Of a DNA stretch of 64,000 nt, positions 16,462 to 25,035 are shown piece by piece. Position 1 is the stretch's first letter, and the number at the start of each line of letters is the position of its first letter. Source of the DNA: Xanthobacteraceae bacterium (GTDB taxonomy: Bacteria; Pseudomonadota; Alphaproteobacteria; Rhizobiales; Xanthobacteraceae). The notes beneath the pieces were generated by a model. That model ran no database searches. It had not been told where the DNA came from and saw only the letters and a list, made by a program, of their open reading frames with translations. A program made the position numbers and the translations under genes. Where the stretch lies: positions 62,001-126,000 of the forward strand of contig JALHMF010000008.1 in NCBI GenBank assembly GCA_022844205.1. Direction: 5' to 3'.

Positions 16462-17633
16462 CGCTCCACCAGCGCCATGCGGCGGTTATAGAGATTCATC
16501 AGGAACGAAGTAGCGAGCGAGATTGTGAGATACACCGCCATCGTCATGGCGATGATCTCGATCGCCTGCCCGGTCTGGTTCAGCGTCGTCCCCGCGAACA
16601 CGGCGAACAGATCGGGATAGCCGACCGCCACCGCGAGCGATGAGTTTTTCGTGAGGTTCAGATACTGGTTCGTCAGCGGCGGCGTGATCACGCGCAGCGC
16701 TTGCGGGATGATGACGAGCCGTAGCGAGGTGCCCTTGCGCATGCCGAGCGAGAGGGCCGCCTCGCTCTGCCCCTTGTGGATCGCAAGGATTCCGGCGCGG
16801 ACATTTTCTCCGATGAATGCGGCGGTGTAGGTGACGAGCGCCACAAGCAGCGCCACGAATTCCGGATTGACGCGGGTGCCGCCCCTGAAATTGAAACCCT
16901 GAAGTTCAGGAAGTTCAATGCCGATGGGAGCGCCCATGGCGATGAACGCAACCAGCGGAAAGGCGATCAGAATAATGGCGGACAGAATTCCCGCCGGAAA
17001 CGAAACGCCTGAACGCATTTTCTGCCGGCGCGCGAAAAAATGCAGCAGCACGGAAATTCCCAGCGCGATGAGGAACGCATAGCCGACCACGGCACTTCCC
17101 GGCTCGAACAGCAGCCGCGGCACGAACAGCCCGCGCGCATTCAGAAAGGCGAGATCGAGCAGCGAATAGCTCTGGCGCGGCCCCGGGAGTGCTGCCAGCA
17201 CCGCGAGGTACCAGAACAAAATCTGGAAGAGCAGCGGCAAATTGCGGATCACTTCGACATACGTGCCGGCGACCCGGGCAAGCAGCCAGTTGCTGGAGAG
17301 CCGCGCGATGCCGACGGCAAAGCCAAGAATCGTCGCCAGCACGATACCGATCCCCGAGATCAGCAGCGTGTTGGTCAGCCCGACCAGAAACGCGCGGCCG
17401 TAACTGGATGACTCGCTGTAGTCAATTAGCGTCTGGGTGATGCCGAAACCGGCGGTTGTCTGCAAGAAGCCGAAGCCGGTCGCCGTGCCCTGGGCGGCGA
17501 GATTCACCCGTGCGTTGTTGACGAGCCACCAGCCGAGACCAACCAGTGCCGCGAGGAGGACCACCTGAACCACGAGCGACCGCACCCGCGGATTGCGGAC
17601 GAGAGAAACACGAGGTGGCTGCACGCTTGCCAT
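16458..17633 (-). CDS. aapQ: General L-amino acid ABC transporter permease AapQ
   Basis: A 391-residue permease that forms the membrane channel with AapM. After a short N-terminal tail come about eight membrane segments with the AapQ-type periplasmic loop (TGFGFLQTTAGFGITQTLI). The coupling region reads ENVRAGILAIHKGQSEAA followed by LSLGMRKGTSLRLVIIPQAL. Lengths and order match rhizobial Aap systems. It starts 86 bases after aapJ, with a stem-loop between them, and overlaps aapM by four bases. Confidence 0.9.
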   Translation of the reverse strand: MASVQPPRVSLVRNPRVRSLVVQVVLLAALVGLGWWLVNNARVNLAAQGTATGFGFLQTTAGFGITQTLIDYSESSSYGRAFLVGLTNTLLISGIGIVLATILGFAVGIARLSSNWLLARVAGTYVEVIRNLPLLFQILFWYLAVLAALPGPRQSYSLLDLAFLNARGLFVPRLLFEPGSAVVGYAFLIALGISVLLHFFARRQKMRSGVSFPAGILSAIILIAFPLVAFIAMGAPIGIELPELQGFNFRGGTRVNPEFVALLVALVTYTAAFIGENVRAGILAIHKGQSEAALSLGMRKGTSLRLVIIPQALRVITPPLTNQYLNLTKNSSLAVAVGYPDLFAVFAGTTLNQTGQAIEIIAMTMAVYLTISLATSFLMNLYNRRMALVER

Positions 17634-17649
17634 TACTTTACCGGATTAA

Positions 17650-17685
17650 AAAGATTAGGGCCGGCGAGTTGTTCCCGCCGGCCCT
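17650..17685 (-). terminator. Intra-operon attenuator/terminator between aapJ and aapQ
   Basis: A 10-bp perfect stem AGGGCCGGCG/CGCCGGCCCT (17657-17666 with 17676-17685) with a nine-base loop, followed on the minus strand by AATCTTTTT. It sits in the 85-base gap after aapJ. Such hairpins commonly let the binding protein be made in excess over the permeases by partial termination and by protecting the upstream message. Confidence 0.8.
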
Positions 17686-17718
17686 GTTTCACATTGCTTG
17701 GATTGCCCCGCTTGCCTA

Positions 17719-18762
17719 TCAGCGTACTGGCGGTGCGTACTGCAAGCCACCTTTGCTCCAAAGTCGGTTCTGGCCGCGGTCGATGCCGAGCTTGGAACCT
17801 GCACCCACATTACGGTCAAAAGCCTCGCCGTAATTGCCGACGAGTTTCACGATGCGCACGATCCAGTCGTTGGTCAGGCCAACGCCTTCGCCGAAGCTGC
17901 CTTCCACACCGAGCAGGCGCTTCACTTCCGGATTGGCGGACTTCAGCATCTCATCCACGTTCTTGGAATTCACGCCGTATTCCTCGGCATTGATCATCGC
18001 GTAGAGCGTCCACTTCACGACATCTAACCAGCGGTCGTCGCCGTGGCGAACGAGCGGCCCGAGCGGCTCCTTGGAGATCACCTCCGGCAGGATGATGTGC
18101 TCTTCCTGCTTCGCGAGCTTCAGCTTCAGCGCATAGAGCTGGGACACGTCGCTGGTAAAGGTGTCGCAACGGCCAGCTTCGTAGGCTTTTAGCGCCTCGT
18201 CGGCGGTCGCGAAGGCGACGACTTCGTACTTCATGTTACGGCTGCGGAAGAAGTCTGCGACGTTCAGCTCGGTCGTGGTGCCGGTCTGGGTGCAGACCGA
18301 CGCGCCGGACAATTCAAGCGCGGAGGAAACCTTCAGCGACTTGCGGCCCATGAAACCCTGGCCGTCAAAATAGATGATGCCCGCGAAATTCAGGCCGAGC
18401 GAGGTGTCGCGCGACATCGTCCAGGTGGTGTTGCGGGAGAGCACATCCACTTCGCCTGATTGCAGGGCCGTGAAGCGGTCCTTGGCGGTCAGCGGGGAAT
18501 AGCGGACCTTGGTGGGATCATTGAAGATCGCCGCCGCCACCGCGCGGCAGAGATCGACGTCCAGGCCAGTCCAGTTGCCCTTGTCATCCGGCGTCGAAAA
18601 ACCCGGCAATCCCTGGCTAACCCCGCACTGGAGAAAGCCTTTGTCCTTCACCTGATCCAGGGTGCTTTTTGCTTTGCCGGCCTCGGGAGCTTGAGCGGCC
18701 ACGCCGAACGTCACAAAGGCTAGACCGACTACGATTAGGCCAGTGGAGATAAATTTTTTCAT
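17719..18762 (-). CDS. aapJ: General L-amino acid ABC transporter, periplasmic binding protein
   Basis: A 347-residue type 3 solute-binding protein. A signal peptide (MKKFISTGLIVVGLAFVTFG, then AAQA) is followed by the family start TLDQVKDKGFLQCGVSQGLP, the ligand-pocket segment NWTGLDVDLCRAVAAAIF, and the AapJ-like C-terminal end. It captures a broad range of L-amino acids for AapQMP. The ATG at 18762 is preferred to that at 18774 because GAGGA lies about 11 bases before it and only two or fewer before the other. It is the first gene of aapJQMP. Confidence 0.92.
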   Translation of the reverse strand: MKKFISTGLIVVGLAFVTFGVAAQAPEAGKAKSTLDQVKDKGFLQCGVSQGLPGFSTPDDKGNWTGLDVDLCRAVAAAIFNDPTKVRYSPLTAKDRFTALQSGEVDVLSRNTTWTMSRDTSLGLNFAGIIYFDGQGFMGRKSLKVSSALELSGASVCTQTGTTTELNVADFFRSRNMKYEVVAFATADEALKAYEAGRCDTFTSDVSQLYALKLKLAKQEEHIILPEVISKEPLGPLVRHGDDRWLDVVKWTLYAMINAEEYGVNSKNVDEMLKSANPEVKRLLGVEGSFGEGVGLTNDWIVRIVKLVGNYGEAFDRNVGAGSKLGIDRGQNRLWSKGGLQYAPPVR

Positions 18763-18937
18763 GACAGGACTCATCCTCGTCTAAGCGGACCAACTTGGGA
18801 AATTTAAGAAAGTGCGGCCACCCACAATGCCGTTTCTCATTTATTACAGGCCAAACATCCTTTACGGTCAAGTGCTTGCCTTGGCTGCCTTGACGCATTT
18901 CCGGTGGAATGTCTTATCGGGAAATAGCGGAGTGCCC

Positions 18938-20125
18938 ATGAAGAAGCGCGACAAGAACTCGCCACGGCGCAAATTCCGTCCCGCGACCGAAGTGGTGCTC
19001 GCCGGACGCGATCCCTTCCAGTTCGAAGGTTTCGTGAATACGCCGATTTACCGTGGTTCTACTGTGCTCGCACCGACCGTTGCCGATTATCTCGGCAAGT
19101 CGATGCGTTATGTGTATGGGCGGCGCGGCACGCCGACAACGGACTCCCTCGCCGAAGCCATCAGCGGGCTTGAAGGAAGTGCAGGCACCGCGCTGACGCC
19201 ATCCGGCCTGTCGGCGATCGCGACCGCGCTGCTGTCCGTCATGCGTGCGGGCGGACATCTGCTCGTCACGGACTCGGCTTACGGGCCAACCCGGCATTTC
19301 TGCGAGACAATTCTCAAATCGTTCGGCGTCGAAACCACCTATTTCGATCCGCGCATCGGCGATGGCATCAAGGCGCTCTTCAAGGAAAACACCTGCGCGG
19401 TGTTTCTGGAATCACCGGGCTCACTCACCTTTGAAATGCAGGACGTTCCGGCCATCGCGAAGCAGGCGAAGGCGCGCGGCATCGCGGTGCTGATGGACAA
19501 TACCTGGGCCACACCTATTTATTTTCGTCCACTCGAACACGGCGTGGATATTTCGATTCAGGCCGGCACAAAATATCTCGGCGGGCACGCGGACGTAAAC
19601 CTCGGAACGATTGCGGCGAACGCGGAGTATTTCCCGCGCGTGAAAGAAACCAACGGCTCTCTCGGCATCAATCCCGGACCGGAAGACGTATTTCTCTCGC
19701 TGCGCGGGCTTCGCACGCTCGCCGTGCGGCTGGAGCGGCATATGGAGTCTGGATTGACGATCGCGAAATGGCTTTCCAAGCGCCGGGAAGTCGCGAGCGT
19801 TTTGCACCCTGCTCTTGCCTCGCATCCCGATCACAAAATCTGGAAGCGGGATTTTTCCGGTGCGTGCGGTTTGTTCAGTATCGTTTTGAAGGATTATCCG
19901 AAAGCGGCCGTCTCGCACTTCGTCGAAGGCCTGGAACTGTTCGGCATTGGCGCGTCATGGGGAGGCTATGAAAGCCTCGCAATCCCCTTCGACTGCACGA
20001 AACTCCGCACCGCGACGAAATGGAATCCGGGCGGCCCGGCCGTGCGGCTGCATATCGGCCTGGAAGATCCGGACGATCTGATCGCGGATCTGGAGGCAGG
20101 TCTCAAGCTGCTTTCCGCTTCCTGA
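18938..20125 (+). CDS. metC: Cystathionine beta-lyase
   Basis: A 395-residue PLP enzyme of the Cys/Met metabolism family, cleaving cystathionine to homocysteine, pyruvate and ammonia. The PLP-binding Lys is Lys212 in IQAGTKYLGGHADVNLG; the tyrosine-arginine phosphate site (YVYGRRGTPT), the PLP-stacking loop TPSGLSAIATAL and the MDNTWATP segment are present. The frame is open from 18812, but the ATG at 18938 has a GGAG ribosome site and gives the usual N-terminus. A cystathionine gamma-synthase or O-acetylhomoserine-type role is less likely given the MetC-like GTKYLGGHAD. Its end overlaps the convergent membrane gene by 23 bases. Confidence 0.88.
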   Translation: MKKRDKNSPRRKFRPATEVVLAGRDPFQFEGFVNTPIYRGSTVLAPTVADYLGKSMRYVYGRRGTPTTDSLAEAISGLEGSAGTALTPSGLSAIATALLSVMRAGGHLLVTDSAYGPTRHFCETILKSFGVETTYFDPRIGDGIKALFKENTCAVFLESPGSLTFEMQDVPAIAKQAKARGIAVLMDNTWATPIYFRPLEHGVDISIQAGTKYLGGHADVNLGTIAANAEYFPRVKETNGSLGINPGPEDVFLSLRGLRTLAVRLERHMESGLTIAKWLSKRREVASVLHPALASHPDHKIWKRDFSGACGLFSIVLKDYPKAAVSHFVEGLELFGIGASWGGYESLAIPFDCTKLRTATKWNPGGPAVRLHIGLEDPDDLIADLEAGLKLLSAS

Positions 20126-20495
20126 CTTTCGCGGCTTTTGCCTTCGATTTCGTTTTTCCCGAGCTTTTGAAATAACCGAGGTCGCGCAGTTCGAAGAAAA
20201 GATTGCGCGCATAGACGAACACGCCGAACCCCTGCCCCGCGATGAACACCGGGTCCTTGCGGTGAAGCGCGTAGAGCAGCAACAGCACGCCGCCCCCGAT
20301 TGAGAAAAACCAGAAGGCGATCGGGATCACCATCTTCCCCTGTCGCTCGCTCGCCAGCCATTGGACCAGGAAACGGCCGGTGAAGAGGATCTGCGCGACG
20401 AAGCCGAGCACGATCCACCAGTCGAGCTGCGTTATAAAAACTTCGTGCAGGTAATCGCCAACGGCGCGTTGCAGATTAATCAGCATCTCGCGCAA
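20103..20495 (-). CDS. LpxB-N-terminal-domain-like (LAB_N) small membrane protein
   Basis: A 130-residue membrane protein with about three helices. The segment GFVAQILFTGRFLVQWLASE, the Lys/Pro turn KMVIPIAFWFFSIGGG and LLYALHRKDPVF are the core of the LAB_N domain (PF07578), found as the front part of some LpxB proteins and as free small proteins next to glycosyltransferases. The tail is strongly basic (Lys/Arg/Ala). It overlaps the GT2 gene start-side by 20 bases, so the two are translationally coupled. A role in undecaprenyl-linked sugar flipping or lipid A decoration fits the neighbours but is inferred. Confidence 0.8.
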   Translation of the reverse strand: MREMLINLQRAVGDYLHEVFITQLDWWIVLGFVAQILFTGRFLVQWLASERQGKMVIPIAFWFFSIGGGVLLLLYALHRKDPVFIAGQGFGVFVYARNLFFELRDLGYFKSSGKTKSKAKAAKVRKRKAA

Positions 20496-21231
20496 CCTCC
20501 ATTACTTCAGGCACACGGCGGCGCCGTCTGATAAGCCAGAACACACCTGCCAGATCGACGATACCGATCCACAGCCGGCCCCACATCCCATAGTGACTGC
20601 GCCCGTGCAGGCGAGGACGATCAACGACATCGACATAGCGGATTTCGAGACCCTCGCGCCGAACCAGCGCTGGCGTAAAGCGATGCAGCGCGTCGAAATA
20701 CGGCAGGGAGATGTAAGTTTCACGACGCATCGCCTTCAGGCCGCAACCGGTATCGCGGGTATCGTCTCGCAGCACGAAGGCGCGGACGGCATTGGCGATA
20801 TTCGACTGGAAGCGCTTAAAAGCGCCCTTGCGGCTGGTGCGACGGCCATTGACGAGGCCAACCAGCACCCCACCAGCTTTCAACTCGTCGAGCAGCTTCG
20901 GAATGAACGCCGGATCGTTCTGCCCGTCGCCGTCGATGGTGACGATCACCGGTGCTCGCGCCGCTAAAACGCCGCTGCGGATGGCGGCCGACTGGCCGCA
21001 GCTTCGCGCATGTTTCAGTTGCCGAAGCCAGGGCCTCGTCTTTGCGAGTTTCCAAAGAACTTCGCCGGTATCGTCGGAGGATCCGTCGTTCACGAACACG
21101 ACTTCAAATGTTTCACCGCCGCTCATTGCTGCGGCGATTTCATCCGCAAGCGCCGTCACGTTCCCCGATTCATTGTGCACCGGCACGATGACGGAAACGG
21201 CGGGGGTGTTTGCGGAATCCGGTCTGGACAA
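20476..21231 (-). CDS. Family 2 glycosyltransferase (polyprenyl-phosphate sugar synthase type)
   Basis: A 251-residue GT-A enzyme of the DPM1/ArnC/RgtE type, which put a sugar onto a polyprenyl phosphate. Motifs: VSVIVPVHNESGN at the start, FVNDGSSDDT, the metal-binding VTIDGDGQNDP, and the late basic RPRLHGRSHYG. A hydrophobic helix near the C-terminus (GIVDLAGVFWLI) anchors it to the inner membrane. It sits between a LAB_N protein and a GT39 transferase, so the three probably build a lipid-linked sugar and transfer it to lipid A, LPS core or another envelope acceptor. The sugar is not predictable. Confidence 0.87.
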   Translation of the reverse strand: MSRPDSANTPAVSVIVPVHNESGNVTALADEIAAAMSGGETFEVVFVNDGSSDDTGEVLWKLAKTRPWLRQLKHARSCGQSAAIRSGVLAARAPVIVTIDGDGQNDPAFIPKLLDELKAGGVLVGLVNGRRTSRKGAFKRFQSNIANAVRAFVLRDDTRDTGCGLKAMRRETYISLPYFDALHRFTPALVRREGLEIRYVDVVDRPRLHGRSHYGMWGRLWIGIVDLAGVFWLIRRRRRVPEVMEVARDAD

Positions 21232-21348
21232 AGCAACCTCTTGGACTGGCCGCAGAGCCTTGGCGCAATGGGTGGGGAAGGAGCCGCGTCTTACCCGGCA
21301 AATTGCGATGCTGCAAGCAGCGCCGCAATTTCATGTCTTCGCCTTTCG

Positions 21349-23046
21349 TCAGCCGCCCTCTTTCGCCGTAAGAACAAGGAAAGAAAGCCGCCGCATCCGC
21401 GTATAATCGAAGCCGTAAACGGCGCCGATACGCACCGTATTCAGGCCGATCGCAGCGGAACGGTCAGCGAATGCGCGTTCCTCGCGCTCCTCAATGAACA
21501 CCACCCTGCATCCGCCAAGCCTGAGAAATTCAGCCGCGGCATCGCCACGCACGATGGCGGTATCGGCTCCACCCAGAAAGAAAAGGTTGGGTTGGGAATA
21601 GCCTGCCGACGCCAGTTTAGGATTGGGACACGGCGCGGTCTGCGCCGCCGCCACCAGTCTTGGCGCCAGTGCAAATCCCTGCACGCGCGGGAGCACGGTA
21701 TAAAGTGCGAGCGTATTCGCGAGAGCCGCGATCATCGCGAGCACGAGACCGTGCTCGACATTGCGGAACAGAAGCCGCCACCACGCAAATGCACTGAAGC
21801 CGATCGCGACGAAAACCGCCGGCCAGAACGCCTTGCCGAATTTCCCTTCCAGCGAATAGGCGAGGAACACCGTCACCACCATCGTGCCGATGGTGAAGAC
21901 CGGCCACAGCACGCCGACCCCGCGCGTCCAGTTGTCGAGCACCGCCCGGCGCTCCAGCGCCAGCGCGATCAGGATCGCGACACCGGGATAGAGCGGCAGC
22001 ACATAATGCGGGAGCTTGGTGATGGCGAGTTCAAACAGGAGCCAGCCCGGCACGATCCACGCAATGAGAAAACGCACGCTCGGATCGAAGCGGTTGATCC
22101 AGCCGAATTTCGTAGCCATCGGGGCCAGCATCGCCATCGGCCAGAAACTAAACCAGAAGATCAGCCAGAAATATCCGGGCGGCGCCCAGATTCCTTCCGC
22201 CGGATCGAGGAAGCGGTCGATCAACTCGCGTCCTACGGATTGTCCAAGAAAATCTCCCTCCCCGCGCCAATAGACGGCGGCGAACCACGGGATCACGATC
22301 AGCACGAGCCACAGCACGCCCTGCACCGGCTTCAGCCGCCAGATCCACTCGCCTTCACGGTCGGTAACGACGAGCGCCATCACCGTGAGCGCCACAATCA
22401 GCGACAGGATCGGTCCCTTCAAAAGAATCGACATGCCGATCGCGAGCCAGAACAGCAGAGCCGCCTTCCATTGATCGGCGTCCATCATCGGCAGGCCTCG
22501 GCTCAGATAGACGCGCCCGAGCAGCCCGAATGCAGCTACGGCACAAACAAGCAGCGATGCGTCCGTCGTTGCGATCCTCGCCTCCACGCCCATCAGCATG
22601 GAAGTCGCAAGGCCAAGTCCCGCGATCAGCGCATAACGGCGCGTCACGAAAACGAGTGCTGCCCAGTAAGTCAGAAATACTCCCGCGAAGCCCGCGACCA
22701 GCGACGGCACCCGATAAAAAACAATGTTGTCGCGGGCCTCGTCGAACCCGAGCGTTTCCGCGGCCCGCACGAAGCCCGCCTGAATCCAGTGAATGCCGAC
22801 CGGCCGCTGGTAGCGCGGCGCGTCCTGAAAGCGGATGTCCACGTAATCGCCGCTCGCCATCATCTGCTTGGTCGCGTGCGCGTAGCGCGCTCCGTCACGG
22901 TTGGTAACGGGTAGAGAGGCGAAGCCCGGCAACAGGCAGATCAATGAAACTGCGAGGAGCACGAAAGCCGCTCGCCGGTGGCTGGAAGAAAGCCACGCAA
23001 GTGCAGTCTCGATCCGGCTGACAGGCTCGACCGAAAGCGTTCTCAT
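21349..23046 (-). CDS. Family 39 (ArnT/PMT-like) membrane glycosyltransferase
   Basis: A 565-residue integral membrane enzyme with about eleven helices. The first periplasmic loop holds the acidic motif NRDGARYAHATKQM, where GT39 enzymes usually have an Asp-Glu or similar pair, and the second motif region YQRPVGIHWIQ. Related enzymes (ArnT, rhizobial Rgt proteins) transfer a sugar from a polyprenyl phosphate to lipid A or the core. The C-terminal part after about residue 430 is a soluble domain. The ATG at 23046 is preferred to that at 23052 because GAGG lies six bases before it. It is the first gene of the three-gene cluster, 117 bases from the GT2 gene. Confidence 0.82.
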   Translation of the reverse strand: MRTLSVEPVSRIETALAWLSSSHRRAAFVLLAVSLICLLPGFASLPVTNRDGARYAHATKQMMASGDYVDIRFQDAPRYQRPVGIHWIQAGFVRAAETLGFDEARDNIVFYRVPSLVAGFAGVFLTYWAALVFVTRRYALIAGLGLATSMLMGVEARIATTDASLLVCAVAAFGLLGRVYLSRGLPMMDADQWKAALLFWLAIGMSILLKGPILSLIVALTVMALVVTDREGEWIWRLKPVQGVLWLVLIVIPWFAAVYWRGEGDFLGQSVGRELIDRFLDPAEGIWAPPGYFWLIFWFSFWPMAMLAPMATKFGWINRFDPSVRFLIAWIVPGWLLFELAITKLPHYVLPLYPGVAILIALALERRAVLDNWTRGVGVLWPVFTIGTMVVTVFLAYSLEGKFGKAFWPAVFVAIGFSAFAWWRLLFRNVEHGLVLAMIAALANTLALYTVLPRVQGFALAPRLVAAAQTAPCPNPKLASAGYSQPNLFFLGGADTAIVRGDAAAEFLRLGGCRVVFIEEREERAFADRSAAIGLNTVRIGAVYGFDYTRMRRLSFLVLTAKEGG

Positions 23047-23052
23047 GCTCAT

Positions 23053-23370
23053 CCTCGGAAATCCGCCAGTGCCGGAAACGCGCGGAAACTAGCAGAAATA
23101 GGGATTTAAGTGCTTCATCGATTTCTACAATAACATCAATGCTTTAATGATGACCAAAAATTCCATCGCGGGAGCCCATCGCATTATCGGAAACTCCGCT
23201 GCACCAATGACCGCACAGCAAACGTTGTGAACAGAATGGATCGCGACGATTTTTCCCGTCCGGTTTTGTTTGGCGAACCGGGATTCGCACGCTAAGAATT
23301 GTTAAGGGGATCAACCCAGAGAATTTCGCGGGACCAGATATTCGTAAGAATACTGTGCCGGGGGAGCGAA
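23053..23370. other. Divergent intergenic region, GT39 / mrp operon
   Basis: About 318 bases between divergent genes. The first 100 bases are AT-rich for this genome (23085-23170), which fits promoter DNA. A short inverted repeat GCGAA-6-TTCGC lies at 23273-23288. GGGGGAG at 23360-23366 is the ribosome site of the mrpE-like gene. I could not assign a convincing -35/-10 pair on either strand. Confidence 0.3.
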
Positions 23371-23844
23371 ATGCGTTACGTCAGTCTTGGCCTGCTGCTG
23401 TTCGGTTTTTGGCTAGCGCTCTCCGGGCATTACACGGCGTTCCTCATCACCATCGGCGCTCTGAGCACGCTATTCTGCGTCGCCGTCGCGCGCCGCGCGA
23501 ACGCTCTCGATGACGAAGGCCAGCCGGTTCATCTCTTCTTCGGCACCCTCACCTATTACCCATGGCTGATGTGGGAGATCGCCAAGTCCGGTTGGACCGT
23601 GACCAAGATCATTTTGAATCCGCGGCTGCCGATCTCGCCCACGATGATCAAGGTTCGCGCCGGCCAGAAGACCGCGGCGGGCATCGCCACCTACGCCAAC
23701 TCCATCACGCTGACGCCGGGCACGATGACGGTCGGCGTCGATGGCCATGACCTGACCGTTCATGCGCTCGTCCGCGAAGGCGCCCTCGACCTCAAGGAAG
23801 GCGGCATGGATCGCCGCGTCCGCCGGTTCGAGAAAGGGCTCTGA
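23371..23844 (+). CDS. mrpE: Mrp-type cation/proton antiporter subunit E
   Basis: A 157-residue MnhE/MrpE protein, first gene of a nine-gene antiporter operon. Two to three N-terminal helices (FGFWLALSGHYTAFLITIGA) are followed by a cytoplasmic domain with the family core LPISPTMIKVRAGQKTAAG and ANSITLTPGTMTVGVDG. MrpE is needed for assembly of the Mrp complex. The ATG at 23371 follows GGGGGAG; a longer open frame from 23299 lacks such a site. The stop overlaps the mrpF start as TGATG. Confidence 0.9.
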   Translation: MRYVSLGLLLFGFWLALSGHYTAFLITIGALSTLFCVAVARRANALDDEGQPVHLFFGTLTYYPWLMWEIAKSGWTVTKIILNPRLPISPTMIKVRAGQKTAAGIATYANSITLTPGTMTVGVDGHDLTVHALVREGALDLKEGGMDRRVRRFEKGL

Positions 23845-24125
23845 TGTTCGTTGCCGCAACCCTCGCTATCCTGGCTGCCATGGCGCTCGCTGTCGTGCGC
23901 GCGATCAAGGGGCCGACGGTGTTCGACCGGGTGCTGGCCGGCAATTCCATGGGTTCGCTCGCTATTCTCTTGCTGGCGGCGGTCGGCTTCCTGACCGGCC
24001 GGCCGGAATTCCTCGACATCGGCCTCACCTACGGCCTTCTGAACCTGATCGGCACGCTGGCCGTGCTTCGCTTCTTCCGCCACGGCGACCTCGCCTATGA
24101 CCCCGGCACGAAACGGAGGCGCTGA
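23844..24125 (+). CDS. mrpF: Mrp-type cation/proton antiporter subunit F
   Basis: A 93-residue, three-helix MnhF/MrpF protein. The family segment VRAIKGPTVFDRVLAGNS after the first helix is present, followed by two helices. Small MrpE-F-G subunits form the distal membrane module of the complex. TGATG overlaps at both ends couple it to mrpE and mrpG. Confidence 0.92.
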   Translation: MFVAATLAILAAMALAVVRAIKGPTVFDRVLAGNSMGSLAILLLAAVGFLTGRPEFLDIGLTYGLLNLIGTLAVLRFFRHGDLAYDPGTKRRR

Positions 24126-24487
24126 TGCAGATGGCCATGGAAATCGCAAGCTGGGCGCTGATCCTCTCCGGATCGTTCTTCGTGGTCGTGGGCATGGTCG
24201 GGCTCGTGCGCATGCCGGAACTGTACACGCGCATGCATGCGGCCAGCGTCACCGACACGCTCGGCGCGGGCCTGCTGATTTTCGGCATGATGCTGCAGGC
24301 GGGACTCAGCCTGGTCACGCTGAAACTGGTGTTCCTGCTCGCTCTCTACATTTTTACGGCTCCCGTCGTGACGCACGCGCTTGCCCGCGCCGCGCTGCAT
24401 GAGGATGTGAAGCCGCTGCTCGGAAGACTTCGCGCGCCGACGCTACTGACCAGACGCAGCAAGGTTAAAAGCGGGAGGCGGTCATAG
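24125..24487 (+). CDS. mrpG: Mrp-type cation/proton antiporter subunit G
   Basis: A 120-residue MnhG/MrpG protein with three helices and the motif VGLVRMPELYTRMHAASVTD, diagnostic of the family. The C-terminal tail is basic and longer than usual. The start overlaps mrpF as TGATG. The stop TAG at 24485 overlaps a possible non-standard start of the next gene. Confidence 0.92.
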   Translation: MQMAMEIASWALILSGSFFVVVGMVGLVRMPELYTRMHAASVTDTLGAGLLIFGMMLQAGLSLVTLKLVFLLALYIFTAPVVTHALARAALHEDVKPLLGRLRAPTLLTRRSKVKSGRRS

Positions 24488-24501
24488 AGTCGCTCGTCAA
24501 C

Positions 24502-25035
24502 ATGATTCTGCTCACGCTGATGGCGATCGTAGTGATCGCCATCGTGACGCAACGCAGCCTGTTCGGGGTCGTCATCCTTTCCGGCGCCTACAGCTTCCTG
24601 ATGGCGAGCGTGCTCATAGTCTATGATGCCGTCGACGTGGCCATGACCGAGGCTTCCGTGGGTGCCGGCGTCTCCACCGTGGTGCTCCTCGGCACGCTGG
24701 CGCTGGTAAAGACGCGGGAAGCCCGCGCCGACGCGCGCCAGCCGCTTGCGCTATTCGTGGCGCTCGTAGTTGGCGCTGCCCTCGTCTGGGGCACGCTGCA
24801 ACTTCCGTCCTTCGGCACCGCCGACGCCGTGATCCACAGGCACGTCGCGCCCTATTACCTGCAAAACGTGGTGCCGCAGACCAACGTGCCGAACGTCGTG
24901 ACCGCCGTTCTGGCCGACTACCGCGGCTACGACACGCTCGGCGAAACCACCGTCATCTTTACTGCCGGCATCGGCGTCATGCTCTTGCTGCGCGGAGCGT
25001 GGCGACGCGCGCAGAGGAACAGGAAGGACGCATGA
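24502..25035 (+). CDS. MrpA C-terminal-like subunit (DUF4040 plus MbhE-like domain)
   Basis: A 177-residue membrane protein equivalent to the C-terminal part of MrpA and to MbhD plus MbhE of archaeal membrane-bound hydrogenase. Residues 1 to about 75 are a DUF4040/MbhD three-helix unit (TEASVGAGVSTVVLLGTLAL), and about 80-177 an MbhE-like unit containing VPNVVTAVLADYRGYDTLGE. No gene for the MrpA N-terminal part precedes it. The ATG at 24502 is 23 bases from the only ribosome-site-like sequence (GGGAGG, 24473-24478); an in-frame ATA at 24484, five bases after that site and overlapping the mrpG stop, would add the residues ESLVN that homologs I recall carry. Confidence 0.82.
   Translation: MILLTLMAIVVIAIVTQRSLFGVVILSGAYSFLMASVLIVYDAVDVAMTEASVGAGVSTVVLLGTLALVKTREARADARQPLALFVALVVGAALVWGTLQLPSFGTADAVIHRHVAPYYLQNVVPQTNVPNVVTAVLADYRGYDTLGETTVIFTAGIGVMLLLRGAWRRAQRNRKDA

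Noticed and set aside
21010-22914. 634-residue open frame on the plus strand opposite the GT39 and GT2 genes
   Set aside because: Shadow of the minus-strand genes; full of Arg, His, Gln and Glu with no hydrophobic segments or domains, whereas the minus strand has clear GT39 motifs.
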